From Petrimonas mucosa (GTDB lineage: Bacteria; Bacteroidota; Bacteroidia; Bacteroidales; Dysgonomonadaceae), in assembly GCF_900095795.1 (NCBI RefSeq), contig NZ_LT608328.1, positions 62,001-126,000 of the forward strand: a stretch of 64,000 nt of DNA. The letters run 5' to 3'. Shown one piece after another: positions 35,290-43,819 of this stretch (position 1 is the stretch's first letter; every line of letters starts with the position of its first letter). The notes beneath the pieces were generated by a model that made no database searches, had not been told where the DNA came from, and was given only the letters and a program-made list of their open reading frames with translations. Position numbers and translations under genes: made by a program.

Positions 35290-36672
35290 TTAATGGAGTA
35301 TCGTGTCGATATCTACCCAGAAGAAGCGGGGCCGGTAGCTGCTCACGTCGCTGAACTGCTGCGCGAACACCTCGGTATTGACGTTGTAACTTACCAGGAT
35401 CATTCCCTCCTTTTCGAACCAGGGATGCGCCATTGCATTATAGGTCAAAAGATTGGGGGTGTCCTGCTCATACGTCTTGAATATCAACTTCTTGTTCCGC
35501 CACGGTCCAACCGGGGTATCGGAGACGAATGTGTAAATCTCACCCGAATTAAAGGTCTTCTTCTGCGTGAGCAGCACGTACTTGTCTCTCAATTTGAAAA
35601 CATTGAATTGCGAGGAGACCGGTACCGAAGCTAACCCCTCCAGCTTGACCGCATCCGCGGGATTACCGCTCCAACCCGAACCGGTGTAATATTCCCAGCT
35701 TCCGTAGGGATTTCCCTCCGGTACGCGAGCAGCCAGCACTTCAGAGATGGGATCAAAATCGTTCCGCACATCCACCTGTGCATAGATATAGTTATAGTCT
35801 CCATCGTGAAGTGCCGCCATTCCGAAGTGGACATCGGCAGAACCCTCATACGGGACAGCTGTTACCCTGATCAATTCCAGATCCGGGAGAGAGTACTCCA
35901 GCAGGTCTGTCCTCTCGTACATGAATCCCCACATCCCTTCGGCTCCCTGATACATCAAGGTTTGGAAGATATAAAGCTTCTCTCCGTTTACAAAACCATG
36001 TCCGGGCCAATACCATTTCCGTTCATCGGGGTAACCCGGAGGAACGGCCGCCGACGCCTGCGGGTTGCCACCAAAGCCGTAAATCGGAGTAACCCTCATC
36101 GTCTCACGGTCGTAGAGGAAATAGGTATTACGGTACATGCGGTCGGAAGTGGAACGTTGACCGTTTGTCACAGGACCGATATAGGAATCCCCCATCAGGA
36201 AGATAACCCGGCCATCGGGCAATGGTATGGAGTACATGCCGTCACCTGCCGTCACGCCTCCCCTGTCGGGGATGATTATCCGGGCAATCGACCGGTCAAG
36301 GCCATCGATCTTGGTCTGGAGGCTCCGTCTGGTCACCTCCTTTTCTCCATCCATCAGGGTGAGGATCACCTGAACCGGTTCGTTGTATGGCAACCGGGTA
36401 AAAAATGTCGAGGTCTCTCCCTTGGATAAGGTGATCGCCTTGCCTGGCTTTGAAAGTTCCAACCGGAAATGGTCGTACCGCGAATCAATGTCGCCCACCT
36501 CCCAGCTCACGAAGAGCGTATCGGCATTTGATCTGCTCGTCATTGAGATCTGGACGGCAGAACCATCCTCCTCGAAGGGATTCTTCCTGATACCTTCATC
36601 GCCTTTAGAGCAGGAGATATGGAAGAGGAAGAGGATAGAGACGGTCAGTTTTACTCTATTACATAGTCGCAT
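35290..36672 (-). CDS. Putative surface lipoprotein of PUL 2 with propeller-like domain (DUF5005-like)
   Basis: A 460-residue lipoprotein; the signal peptide ends at HISCSKGD (Cys near 21). Residues about 35-120 look like a fibronectin-type beta domain (ADTLFVSWEVGDIDSRYDHFRLEL). From about 135 a propeller-like region resembles five-bladed glycosidase folds: DGRVIFLMGDSYIG, KWYWPGHGFVNGEKLYIF and NAMAHPWFEKEGMILVSYN. This recalls DUF5005. A hydrolase activity is possible, since such propellers include GH43-like enzymes, but the acid residues cannot be assigned. It follows SusD in the operon. Confidence 0.6.
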   Translation of the reverse strand: MRLCNRVKLTVSILFLFHISCSKGDEGIRKNPFEEDGSAVQISMTSRSNADTLFVSWEVGDIDSRYDHFRLELSKPGKAITLSKGETSTFFTRLPYNEPVQVILTLMDGEKEVTRRSLQTKIDGLDRSIARIIIPDRGGVTAGDGMYSIPLPDGRVIFLMGDSYIGPVTNGQRSTSDRMYRNTYFLYDRETMRVTPIYGFGGNPQASAAVPPGYPDERKWYWPGHGFVNGEKLYIFQTLMYQGAEGMWGFMYERTDLLEYSLPDLELIRVTAVPYEGSADVHFGMAALHDGDYNYIYAQVDVRNDFDPISEVLAARVPEGNPYGSWEYYTGSGWSGNPADAVKLEGLASVPVSSQFNVFKLRDKYVLLTQKKTFNSGEIYTFVSDTPVGPWRNKKLIFKTYEQDTPNLLTYNAMAHPWFEKEGMILVSYNVNTEVFAQQFSDVSSYRPRFFWVDIDTILH

Positions 36673-36715
36673 CTTTTCACTTTGCTATTGAATTACTTTA
36701 TTTTATAACAGGTTA

Positions 36716-38224
36716 TTACCGTGTCAGGTTCGGATTGAGCCTTTTTTCCCTGATCGGATAAGGCAGCAACAGACTCTCCTGGGTAAAGGGGTTGGTATGT
36801 CCAGGTGTCTGGTAACCGATCAGCTCTACCATCTCACCCGTCATCACATGCAACGCCTTACGGCTTCTCACCATGTCGAACCAGGTCTGATTCTCAAATG
36901 CAAGCTCCCAGAAGCGCTCCTTCAACACCTGATCGGCAGTGATCGAGGAGGGTTTCAACTCTCCAGGCAGTGCCCTGCTTCGCACCGCATAGTATGCATT
37001 GATAGCGTCGCCATCGCTCGTGGTACCGCCATCAGCCCTCGCCTTCGCTTCGGCCATAACCAGAAGGAGGTCGGCATAACGCAAGAGGGTGAAGTTTGCA
37101 CCCGACTTGCCGACAACTGCTGCATTCTGGTCCCAGTACTTGTAAATAAACGATCTGTCGAATTCAACCACACCCGATCCGTCGAGTGCCTCCTTTGCCG
37201 AGTAGTAGAATGTCTGCTCCTCAGCCCGGCGATCTCCTTCTGGATAGGAGTCAAGGAAAAGCTGGGTAACCGTTACTGCTCCTCCATAAGCGGGACTTGC
37301 AGAAACTGGTTTTGCCGGTGCCGGGTATGGCAAGAGAGCGAAGTGGAGAGGATTGCCTGCGTTGTCTGCCTCACGCTGAAGCGACCAGATGATCTCACCT
37401 GAATTCTCAACACTCCTTAGCTGGTTGTAATTGTCGAAGAGGTAGAAACTGCCGCTGTTATAGACCTCCTTGGCCTTGTTGTAAGCCTTGGCAAAATATT
37501 CCGCCCCCTTTTGCAACGGGTAGCCCCCCATTGTCAGGAGAACTTTGGCATGCATCGCCTTTACGGTCCCTTTGGTAACCCTTCCTTCCAGGCTGGTCCA
37601 CGGAAGATTTTCCATCAGTTCTCCAGCCTTGACCATATCGGCATCGATCTGGTTGTATACCTCCTCCATGCTCGAGAGTTCAATCTCGGTATCGCTCAGG
37701 TCGCGTGTTGGAGTAAGTTTAAGCGGAACCGGTCCATAAAGCCTCACCAGGTTGAAGTAGAAGTATCCTCTCAGGAAGTAGACCTCCCCCAGGAACTGAT
37801 TCTTCTTAGCTTCGCTGATGGTTCCCTCTGCCATCCCTTCAATGCCTTCAATGATACTGTTACAGTTCTCAATGGCGCGGTAGGCCGATTCCCAGAACCG
37901 TTGCACATATCCGTTGTTTTCGGCAACCATCAGGCTGTTCGCCTGTGCAAGGTCCTGCGTGCCGGAACCGCGTGCCCGCTCTCCGTAACCATGCAGAAAC
38001 TCCAGGAAGATGTAGTTTTGTGAACCCGGTTCCACATCGGAATCGAAAATATCGTCGAGGAAGGTATAAACCCCGTTCACCGCGGCGAGCGCTTGTTTTT
38101 CGTTCTGGTAGTACGACTCGGGGTTGAGAAAGGTTTTGGGGTCCTCTTTCAGGAAGGAGTCGCACGCTACCAGGGTAAGTGCCGCGGCAATTAACCAGTT
38201 TAGTGGTGATAATATCTTTTTCAT
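36716..38224 (-). CDS. SusD/RagB-type surface glycan-binding lipoprotein (PUL 2)
   Basis: A 502-residue lipoprotein; signal peptide ends LTLVACDSF (Cys near 21). SusD marks: the N-terminal DSFLKEDPKTFLNPESYYQNEKQALAAVNGVY, the helical NQFLGEVYFLRGYFYFNLVRLYGPVPL near 145, and the C-terminal RYADLLLVMAEAKAR and RFWELAFENQTWFDMVR segments. It caps the SusC encoded just upstream (13 bases apart). Binding of mannose-rich oligosaccharide is inferred from the GH92 and GH38 genes in the same operon. Confidence 0.95.
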   Translation of the reverse strand: MKKILSPLNWLIAAALTLVACDSFLKEDPKTFLNPESYYQNEKQALAAVNGVYTFLDDIFDSDVEPGSQNYIFLEFLHGYGERARGSGTQDLAQANSLMVAENNGYVQRFWESAYRAIENCNSIIEGIEGMAEGTISEAKKNQFLGEVYFLRGYFYFNLVRLYGPVPLKLTPTRDLSDTEIELSSMEEVYNQIDADMVKAGELMENLPWTSLEGRVTKGTVKAMHAKVLLTMGGYPLQKGAEYFAKAYNKAKEVYNSGSFYLFDNYNQLRSVENSGEIIWSLQREADNAGNPLHFALLPYPAPAKPVSASPAYGGAVTVTQLFLDSYPEGDRRAEEQTFYYSAKEALDGSGVVEFDRSFIYKYWDQNAAVVGKSGANFTLLRYADLLLVMAEAKARADGGTTSDGDAINAYYAVRSRALPGELKPSSITADQVLKERFWELAFENQTWFDMVRSRKALHVMTGEMVELIGYQTPGHTNPFTQESLLLPYPIREKRLNPNLTR

Positions 38225-38237
38225 AGAGCTTTTCGTT

Positions 38238-41200
38238 TTAGAATGTTATCTTCAGGTTTGCAGTGATGGTAGTTGGCCGTGGATAAGAGTAGAAATCGAT
38301 ACTCTGCCCGTTATCGGTGCTGAAGGCACCCAGCTCGGTATCGTAACCCGGGTAAGCGGTCAAGAGCGCCAGGTTCTCGGCCGACACGCCAACCGTAAGA
38401 CCGTTCACCTCCTTGAGCCATCTCAGCATCTCTTTTCCCAAGGTATAGGTCAGTGAGACGTTGCGGAGACGGAGAAAATCACCTTTGTGCAGCATGAAGG
38501 AGTCCTTCTCGTTTTCTCCGAAATAGGGATCGGAGGGGAGACGCAGTGCAGCGATCATCGTGTTCTGGTTCTCCGGTGTCCACGCATTCAGCATCGTCTT
38601 CATGCTGTTGCTGTAGAGGGCACGGTTCTCTCCCATGGCACGGGTGATGCTCATGATCTTGAATCCATATACGTAGTTGAGGTCGACCAGTAACGACAAC
38701 CCCTTGTAGGAGAATTTGTTCACCATGGTCAAATTCCCCTTGGGACGACCATTACCCATCAGTTGCCGGTCGGCTTCGTCGATCTTGTAATCACCGTTCA
38801 CATCCTCGTACTTGATATCGCCCGGCTTCTTGCCATACTTGGCAGCCTCTTCAACCTCTTGGAGGCTCCATGTGCCCAGTCGCCTGTAGACATAGTAGGA
38901 GGCCCACTCGATCCCTTCGCGTGCGATGGTGTTGTTTCCGGTCTCGATGGTCTCCCCGTTGATGTCGATCGTCATCAGCTTGTTCGTCGCATATACCAGG
39001 TCGGTTGTCCAGGAAAAATCGCCGGTATTGATATTTCGTGATGTAAATGTTGCTTCAAACCCGTTGTTCCGAATCTCGCCCAGGTTGGTCCATGTGGTGG
39101 AGTATCCGGTAGTGATGGGCACCTGTTTCTGGAAGAGCAGGTCGCGGGTCGACTTGCTGTAGAAGTCGAGAATCAGTTCAAACCGGTTATTCAGGAGGCC
39201 CAGGTCGAGTCCCACATTGAACTGGCTCGACGACTCCCATTTCAGGTCCTTGTTGCCCAGATTGCTCAACACCACGAATGAAGAGAGTTCCTTATTGAAG
39301 ATGGTGGTGCCGTTTCCGTACTGCGAAATGGTACGGTAACTGGGAATCGAGGCATTTCCAACAAGACCGTAACTTGTCCTTAGCTTGGCCTGGCTTACCG
39401 TTTGACGCAACGGCTCGAAGAACTCCTCTTCCGAGAGATGCCAACCGGCCGATACTGAAGGGAAGAAACCGTACTTGTTGTTTGCACCGAAGTTGGATGC
39501 CCCGTCGGCACGGAAAGTAGCCCCGAGAAGGTATCTATCCTTGATGTTGTGGTTCATCCTGAAATAGTAGGAGTTCATGGTGTTCTGGTCCATTCCAGAG
39601 GTAGGCTCGTGCCAGGTGGTTCCGGCCGAGAGGTTGTGATAGCCGAACGAGTCGTCAAAGAATTGCTCGGAACCCGACGACGAACTTTCGGAACGGTTAT
39701 AGTACCAACTGGCTCCCAATACGAATTCGGAACGAAGCAATCCGGAAAGGTATTCGTCGTTGTAGGTGAAGTAGTTCTCGCTACTCATCTTCTGATTGTC
39801 ATAGTTGTAGATATCTGCATAGCCGCCGTTGTTCTCGCTCACATCCTGCAATCCTGCCTTTGCGTAGCTCATCCGCTTCCGGTAGGTCTGCTGAAGGTCT
39901 CCTTGCAGCGTCAAGGTCAGTTTGCTGGAGAGATCGATGGTGGTGTTCAGGCTGAAGAGCGAGAAGTTCTGCTTCCATTCGTCCCTTCTGTCACGCAACA
40001 GCAGTAGCGGGTTCTCCCCCTCCTCCGAAAACATGTAATCACCTTTCCGGCCCCAGGTTCCATCTTCATACCTGACAGGTACGATGGGCGGCATCTCGAT
40101 CATGTTGCGAACCACACCCTGTCCGAAAGAGTTCTCCATGTCGTTATTGTTTCCCTTTTGACTTCCTACCGTACCTACGACCTGCATCCTGAGCCACTCC
40201 TTGATCCGGCTATTGACGTTTACCGTACCCGATATCCGCTCATACTCCGACCCTTTGACTATACCCTCATGGTTCTGGTAGCCGAGACTAGCATATATGC
40301 TGGTATTATCTGAACCCGAGCTGTAAGAGAGGATATGGTCGTTCGTGACCGCGGTCCGTGTCAGCTCTTTTTGCCAGTTGGTATCATACTTGGGCGAGGC
40401 GATAAGCAATCCGTTATCATCGTAGCGGTAATTTCCCGATCCATCCTTCGCATAATAGAAGAGCCGCTCATCGGGTGTGAGCAGATGAGGCATCACTTGC
40501 CCGCTGTATGCGTAACTCCTCCGCTGTACCTCCATGTACTCGTCTGCATTCAGTACGTCCAGCTCGCGGGTCATGAAGCCAAAACCGACATTACCGTCAT
40601 AGGTAATGGAGCCTTTGCCCTTTTTGCCTTTTTTCGTAGTGATCAATACCACACCGTTCGAGCCTTGTGCTCCATACATGGCGGTAGCCGCAGCATCCTT
40701 GAGAATATCGATCGACTCGATGTTTGCCGAGTTGATGATGCCGGGGTCTACCCCTACCACGCCATCAAGTACATAGATGGGATCCTTCCCCGCATTGATT
40801 GAACCCATGCCTCGCACACGAAGGGAAGATGATCCTCCCGGCCTTCCAGACATGGATATATTGGTCACACCGGCCACTTTACCTGCAATACTCTCCATGA
40901 TGTTAAAGGCTGAGGGGCGTTCGTTCAACTCTTCACTCTTCACCGAGCTGACGGCGATGGAGACATCCCTTTTGGAACGGGTTCCATAACCGATTACTAC
41001 CAGGTCTTCCATAAGCACCGCATCGGTACGTAAAACTACCTCGAAATGGTTCTTGTTTCCGATTTCGAGCTCTGCTGTGATCATGCCCACATACGAGATC
41101 GCGAGGAGCTTGTCTCCCCCTGCGATATTCAAGGTGAAACTGCCATCGATACCGGTGGTGGTACCCCTGTCGGTACCCTTTATCATCACGGTTGCACCGA

Positions 41201-41381
41201 TAACCGGTTCACCCTCCTCATCGACCACGACTCCCGTGATGTTCCTCCCCGTCTGTTGGGAATCTGGGCTTGGCGTGGCATGCACGTTCAATCCCATACC
41301 AAGGAACAGGAGCAGCACCATCATCATTTTCATTAGAATGGGCATTCTGCCCGGTGCATTTACATTCTGTCTTCTTTTCAT
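38238..41381 (-). CDS. SusC-type TonB-dependent outer-membrane transporter (PUL 2)
   Basis: A 1047-residue transporter without an STN domain. The signal peptide core is MMMVLLLFLGMGLNVHA. A CarboxypepD-regulatory-like domain (GVVVDEEGEPVIGATVMIKGTD, about 50-130) is followed by a TonB-box region (EDLVVIGYGTRSKRDVS), the plug (LRVRGMGSINAGKDPIYVLDG near 186) and the barrel, ending TITANLKITF. Lack of STN fits control by the DUF6377-type regulator rather than by sigma/anti-sigma. ATGs at residues 12 and 17 are alternative starts. Confidence 0.95.
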   Translation of the reverse strand: MKRRQNVNAPGRMPILMKMMMVLLLFLGMGLNVHATPSPDSQQTGRNITGVVVDEEGEPVIGATVMIKGTDRGTTTGIDGSFTLNIAGGDKLLAISYVGMITAELEIGNKNHFEVVLRTDAVLMEDLVVIGYGTRSKRDVSIAVSSVKSEELNERPSAFNIMESIAGKVAGVTNISMSGRPGGSSSLRVRGMGSINAGKDPIYVLDGVVGVDPGIINSANIESIDILKDAAATAMYGAQGSNGVVLITTKKGKKGKGSITYDGNVGFGFMTRELDVLNADEYMEVQRRSYAYSGQVMPHLLTPDERLFYYAKDGSGNYRYDDNGLLIASPKYDTNWQKELTRTAVTNDHILSYSSGSDNTSIYASLGYQNHEGIVKGSEYERISGTVNVNSRIKEWLRMQVVGTVGSQKGNNNDMENSFGQGVVRNMIEMPPIVPVRYEDGTWGRKGDYMFSEEGENPLLLLRDRRDEWKQNFSLFSLNTTIDLSSKLTLTLQGDLQQTYRKRMSYAKAGLQDVSENNGGYADIYNYDNQKMSSENYFTYNDEYLSGLLRSEFVLGASWYYNRSESSSSGSEQFFDDSFGYHNLSAGTTWHEPTSGMDQNTMNSYYFRMNHNIKDRYLLGATFRADGASNFGANNKYGFFPSVSAGWHLSEEEFFEPLRQTVSQAKLRTSYGLVGNASIPSYRTISQYGNGTTIFNKELSSFVVLSNLGNKDLKWESSSQFNVGLDLGLLNNRFELILDFYSKSTRDLLFQKQVPITTGYSTTWTNLGEIRNNGFEATFTSRNINTGDFSWTTDLVYATNKLMTIDINGETIETGNNTIAREGIEWASYYVYRRLGTWSLQEVEEAAKYGKKPGDIKYEDVNGDYKIDEADRQLMGNGRPKGNLTMVNKFSYKGLSLLVDLNYVYGFKIMSITRAMGENRALYSNSMKTMLNAWTPENQNTMIAALRLPSDPYFGENEKDSFMLHKGDFLRLRNVSLTYTLGKEMLRWLKEVNGLTVGVSAENLALLTAYPGYDTELGAFSTDNGQSIDFYSYPRPTTITANLKITF

Positions 41382-41427
41382 CTTAGTGATAATTTAACTT
41401 GTGATTGGTTCATGATTCGATCTATAG

Positions 41428-43788
41428 TTATTCCAATCCCCACTTCTCGTTGGGTTGCTCGCCCATGAAAAGCTCCAAGACTCCTCCACGGGCAATCTCA
41501 TTGAAATCTATATAGCACTTGTTGTATTCTTTCCCGTTCAGTAACGCCCGCTGGATATATATGCGGTCAGGGCCATTATCATGAGCGATAATGGTAAACT
41601 TGTCACCCGTGGCATGGGCTGGATCGAGACGAAATTCCACCCTCTCGAAAACGGGACTGGTGATCTCCATGCGGGTATCTCCGGGACAAGCAGGATGGAT
41701 ACCCGAGGCGGCCAGGACGTACCATGCCGACATCTGTCCGGCATCCTCATTGCCCACGATTCCCTCCACTTCGTTGCGGTATGCCCTTGCACATATGCTC
41801 CTCGTCCATTTCTGGGTGCTCCAGGGCTGGTTCAACCGGTTGAAGAGGAACGGCACGAAGTGAACCGGCTCGTTCGCATGGTTATAGTAGTCGTTCCACA
41901 GGAAATGAGCAGGGGTCAGCTCAAAGAAGCGGGTCAGGTCTTCGAGCACCCTTTCCCTGCCTCCCATCAGTTCTACCATCCCCTCCACATCGTGCGGAAC
42001 AAACCATCCCTGCTGATAGGGGTTCGACTCGATACTGCCGTACCATTCGGTAGTGCGTCCCGTCTCGGGCCAGGGATACCAGCTTCCATCCTCTTTCCGG
42101 GGACGGAACCAACCCATTTCGGGATCGAAGATCGAGCGGTAGGCCTGCGACTTCTTCATATATTCCCCGGCCTCCTCCTTCTTGCCCAAGGCCTCGGCCA
42201 GACGGGCAATACACCAGTCGGCATAAGCATACTCCAGGGTATAGGAGATGCCGAGGGTGGAGGGAGTATATCCCAGCGAATCGTTACCGAAACGACGGGA
42301 GCTGTTGACGGCATATCGGAACGCTTTTTCCACGTCGTATGACCGTATTCCCTTCACATATGCATCGGCCAGCACGGGGATGGCCGGGTTGCCGATCATG
42401 CACCCCGAGTAGGCATTCATGATCTCCCACCGTTCAAAATACTCTCTTCCGCTCTCTTCAGCCAGGGTGATCAGCGAGTTTAGCTGGTCGTTCACCAACT
42501 GGGGGTTGATAATCGTCTGAAGGGGAAACTGGCTCCGGAAAACATCCCAGCCGCTGAAGATGGTTCGCTTGGTGAACCGTTCACCCGTGGAATGGACCGT
42601 TCCGTCACCGCCGACATACCGTCCATCCACATCGGTAAAGATCCGGGGATCAATCATGGTGTGGTAAAGCGCTGTGTAAAATATGGTCTTTTCATCCTCG
42701 CTTCCACCTGAAATTTTGATCCTGCTCAATTCCTGATTCCACATCCGGTGGGCCTGCTCTTTTACTCCCTCAAAATCGAGATCTGCGATCTCCCGGTTGA
42801 AATTTTTCTCGGCCCCTTCCAGGTCGACGAACGAGAGGCCAACCTTCATTGTCACCTCCTCCTTCTCAAGGGTTGCGAACTCGCCAAAAAAGCCCAGGTG
42901 TTTACCGTGCAGCTCATCCACGTCGGTGATGAGGGGTGCGCTGGCCACCCTCTCCAGGTAGGGGATAGCAGTCACATCTTCACGTTTCCGTTTCCACTCT
43001 GCCGGTATATCGGCACTCCAGAAGCCGTACTGTTCGAACGGCTTACTTGAGCGGGCATAAAAGTAGAGGGTGTAGTTCACCTTCCCCTCTCCATCGCCCC
43101 ATCCACCTCCTTCCGGGGTACAACGCATCCAGCCCTGGATGGTGGTGGAATCAACCACCTTCACATATTGCTCCACCGATGTTCCGCCTACTCTCCGTGC
43201 GAGATCGACCTGGATCCTCGACTGTTTATTCTCCGGAAAGGTAAACTTCAGTATACCGCAACGGGGTGTTGCACTGCTCTCCACCCTGATTCCATAATCG
43301 GTCAGCTTAACCGAGTAGTAACCGGCTTTGGCCAACTCGGTACCCTTGTCGTACCGGGAACGGTATCCGGAAATGGATCCATCCTCCTTTCCGGCGATGG
43401 TTTTGAGCGGACCTGTTGTGGGCATCACCAGGAAATTTCCCAGATCGCCATACCATCCCACTCCGCTCATCTGGGTGAAGGCAAATCCCTCAATAGTCTC
43501 GTGTTCAAAACTATATCCAGGACTGTTGTCGCCTCCGGTAATGGTGTTCGGGCTTACCTGCACCATCCCGTAAGGGGTGGTTGCACCCGGGAAGGTTTTA
43601 CCCAGACCGTGATAAACCCCCGCAGCCGAGGTGCTGGTACTTGCCCCGATAAAAGGGTTTACCAGATCGGCAGGAGAGAACTCATCGCCGGCCGGTTTGC
43701 CGGATCCGGTACAGGATATCAGCATCAAACCCGATAAGCAGGTAAAAATGACTACAAGCCTTATTAGCTTCAACTGTTTGATTTTCAT
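41428..43788 (-). CDS. GH92 alpha-mannosidase lipoprotein
   Basis: Calcium-dependent exo-alpha-mannosidase; GH92 enzymes trim alpha-1,2/1,3/1,4/1,6-linked mannose from N-glycans and mannans. The 786 residues begin with a lipoprotein signal (LMLISCTGSG, Cys near 26). The N-terminal beta-sandwich starts DLVNPFIGAS and includes GLGKTFPGATTPYGMVQVSPNT. The catalytic barrel has SGWDVFRSQFPL, NPYQQGWFVPHDVEG and the signature GNEDAGQMSAWYVLAASGIHPACPGD, whose acidic residues lie at the active site. It sits between the GH38-type gene (31 bases upstream) and susC. Confidence 0.95.
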   Translation of the reverse strand: MKIKQLKLIRLVVIFTCLSGLMLISCTGSGKPAGDEFSPADLVNPFIGASTSTSAAGVYHGLGKTFPGATTPYGMVQVSPNTITGGDNSPGYSFEHETIEGFAFTQMSGVGWYGDLGNFLVMPTTGPLKTIAGKEDGSISGYRSRYDKGTELAKAGYYSVKLTDYGIRVESSATPRCGILKFTFPENKQSRIQVDLARRVGGTSVEQYVKVVDSTTIQGWMRCTPEGGGWGDGEGKVNYTLYFYARSSKPFEQYGFWSADIPAEWKRKREDVTAIPYLERVASAPLITDVDELHGKHLGFFGEFATLEKEEVTMKVGLSFVDLEGAEKNFNREIADLDFEGVKEQAHRMWNQELSRIKISGGSEDEKTIFYTALYHTMIDPRIFTDVDGRYVGGDGTVHSTGERFTKRTIFSGWDVFRSQFPLQTIINPQLVNDQLNSLITLAEESGREYFERWEIMNAYSGCMIGNPAIPVLADAYVKGIRSYDVEKAFRYAVNSSRRFGNDSLGYTPSTLGISYTLEYAYADWCIARLAEALGKKEEAGEYMKKSQAYRSIFDPEMGWFRPRKEDGSWYPWPETGRTTEWYGSIESNPYQQGWFVPHDVEGMVELMGGRERVLEDLTRFFELTPAHFLWNDYYNHANEPVHFVPFLFNRLNQPWSTQKWTRSICARAYRNEVEGIVGNEDAGQMSAWYVLAASGIHPACPGDTRMEITSPVFERVEFRLDPAHATGDKFTIIAHDNGPDRIYIQRALLNGKEYNKCYIDFNEIARGGVLELFMGEQPNEKWGLE

Positions 43789-43819
43789 TATATAATAATT
43801 GAATTAATTCATCTGTCGA

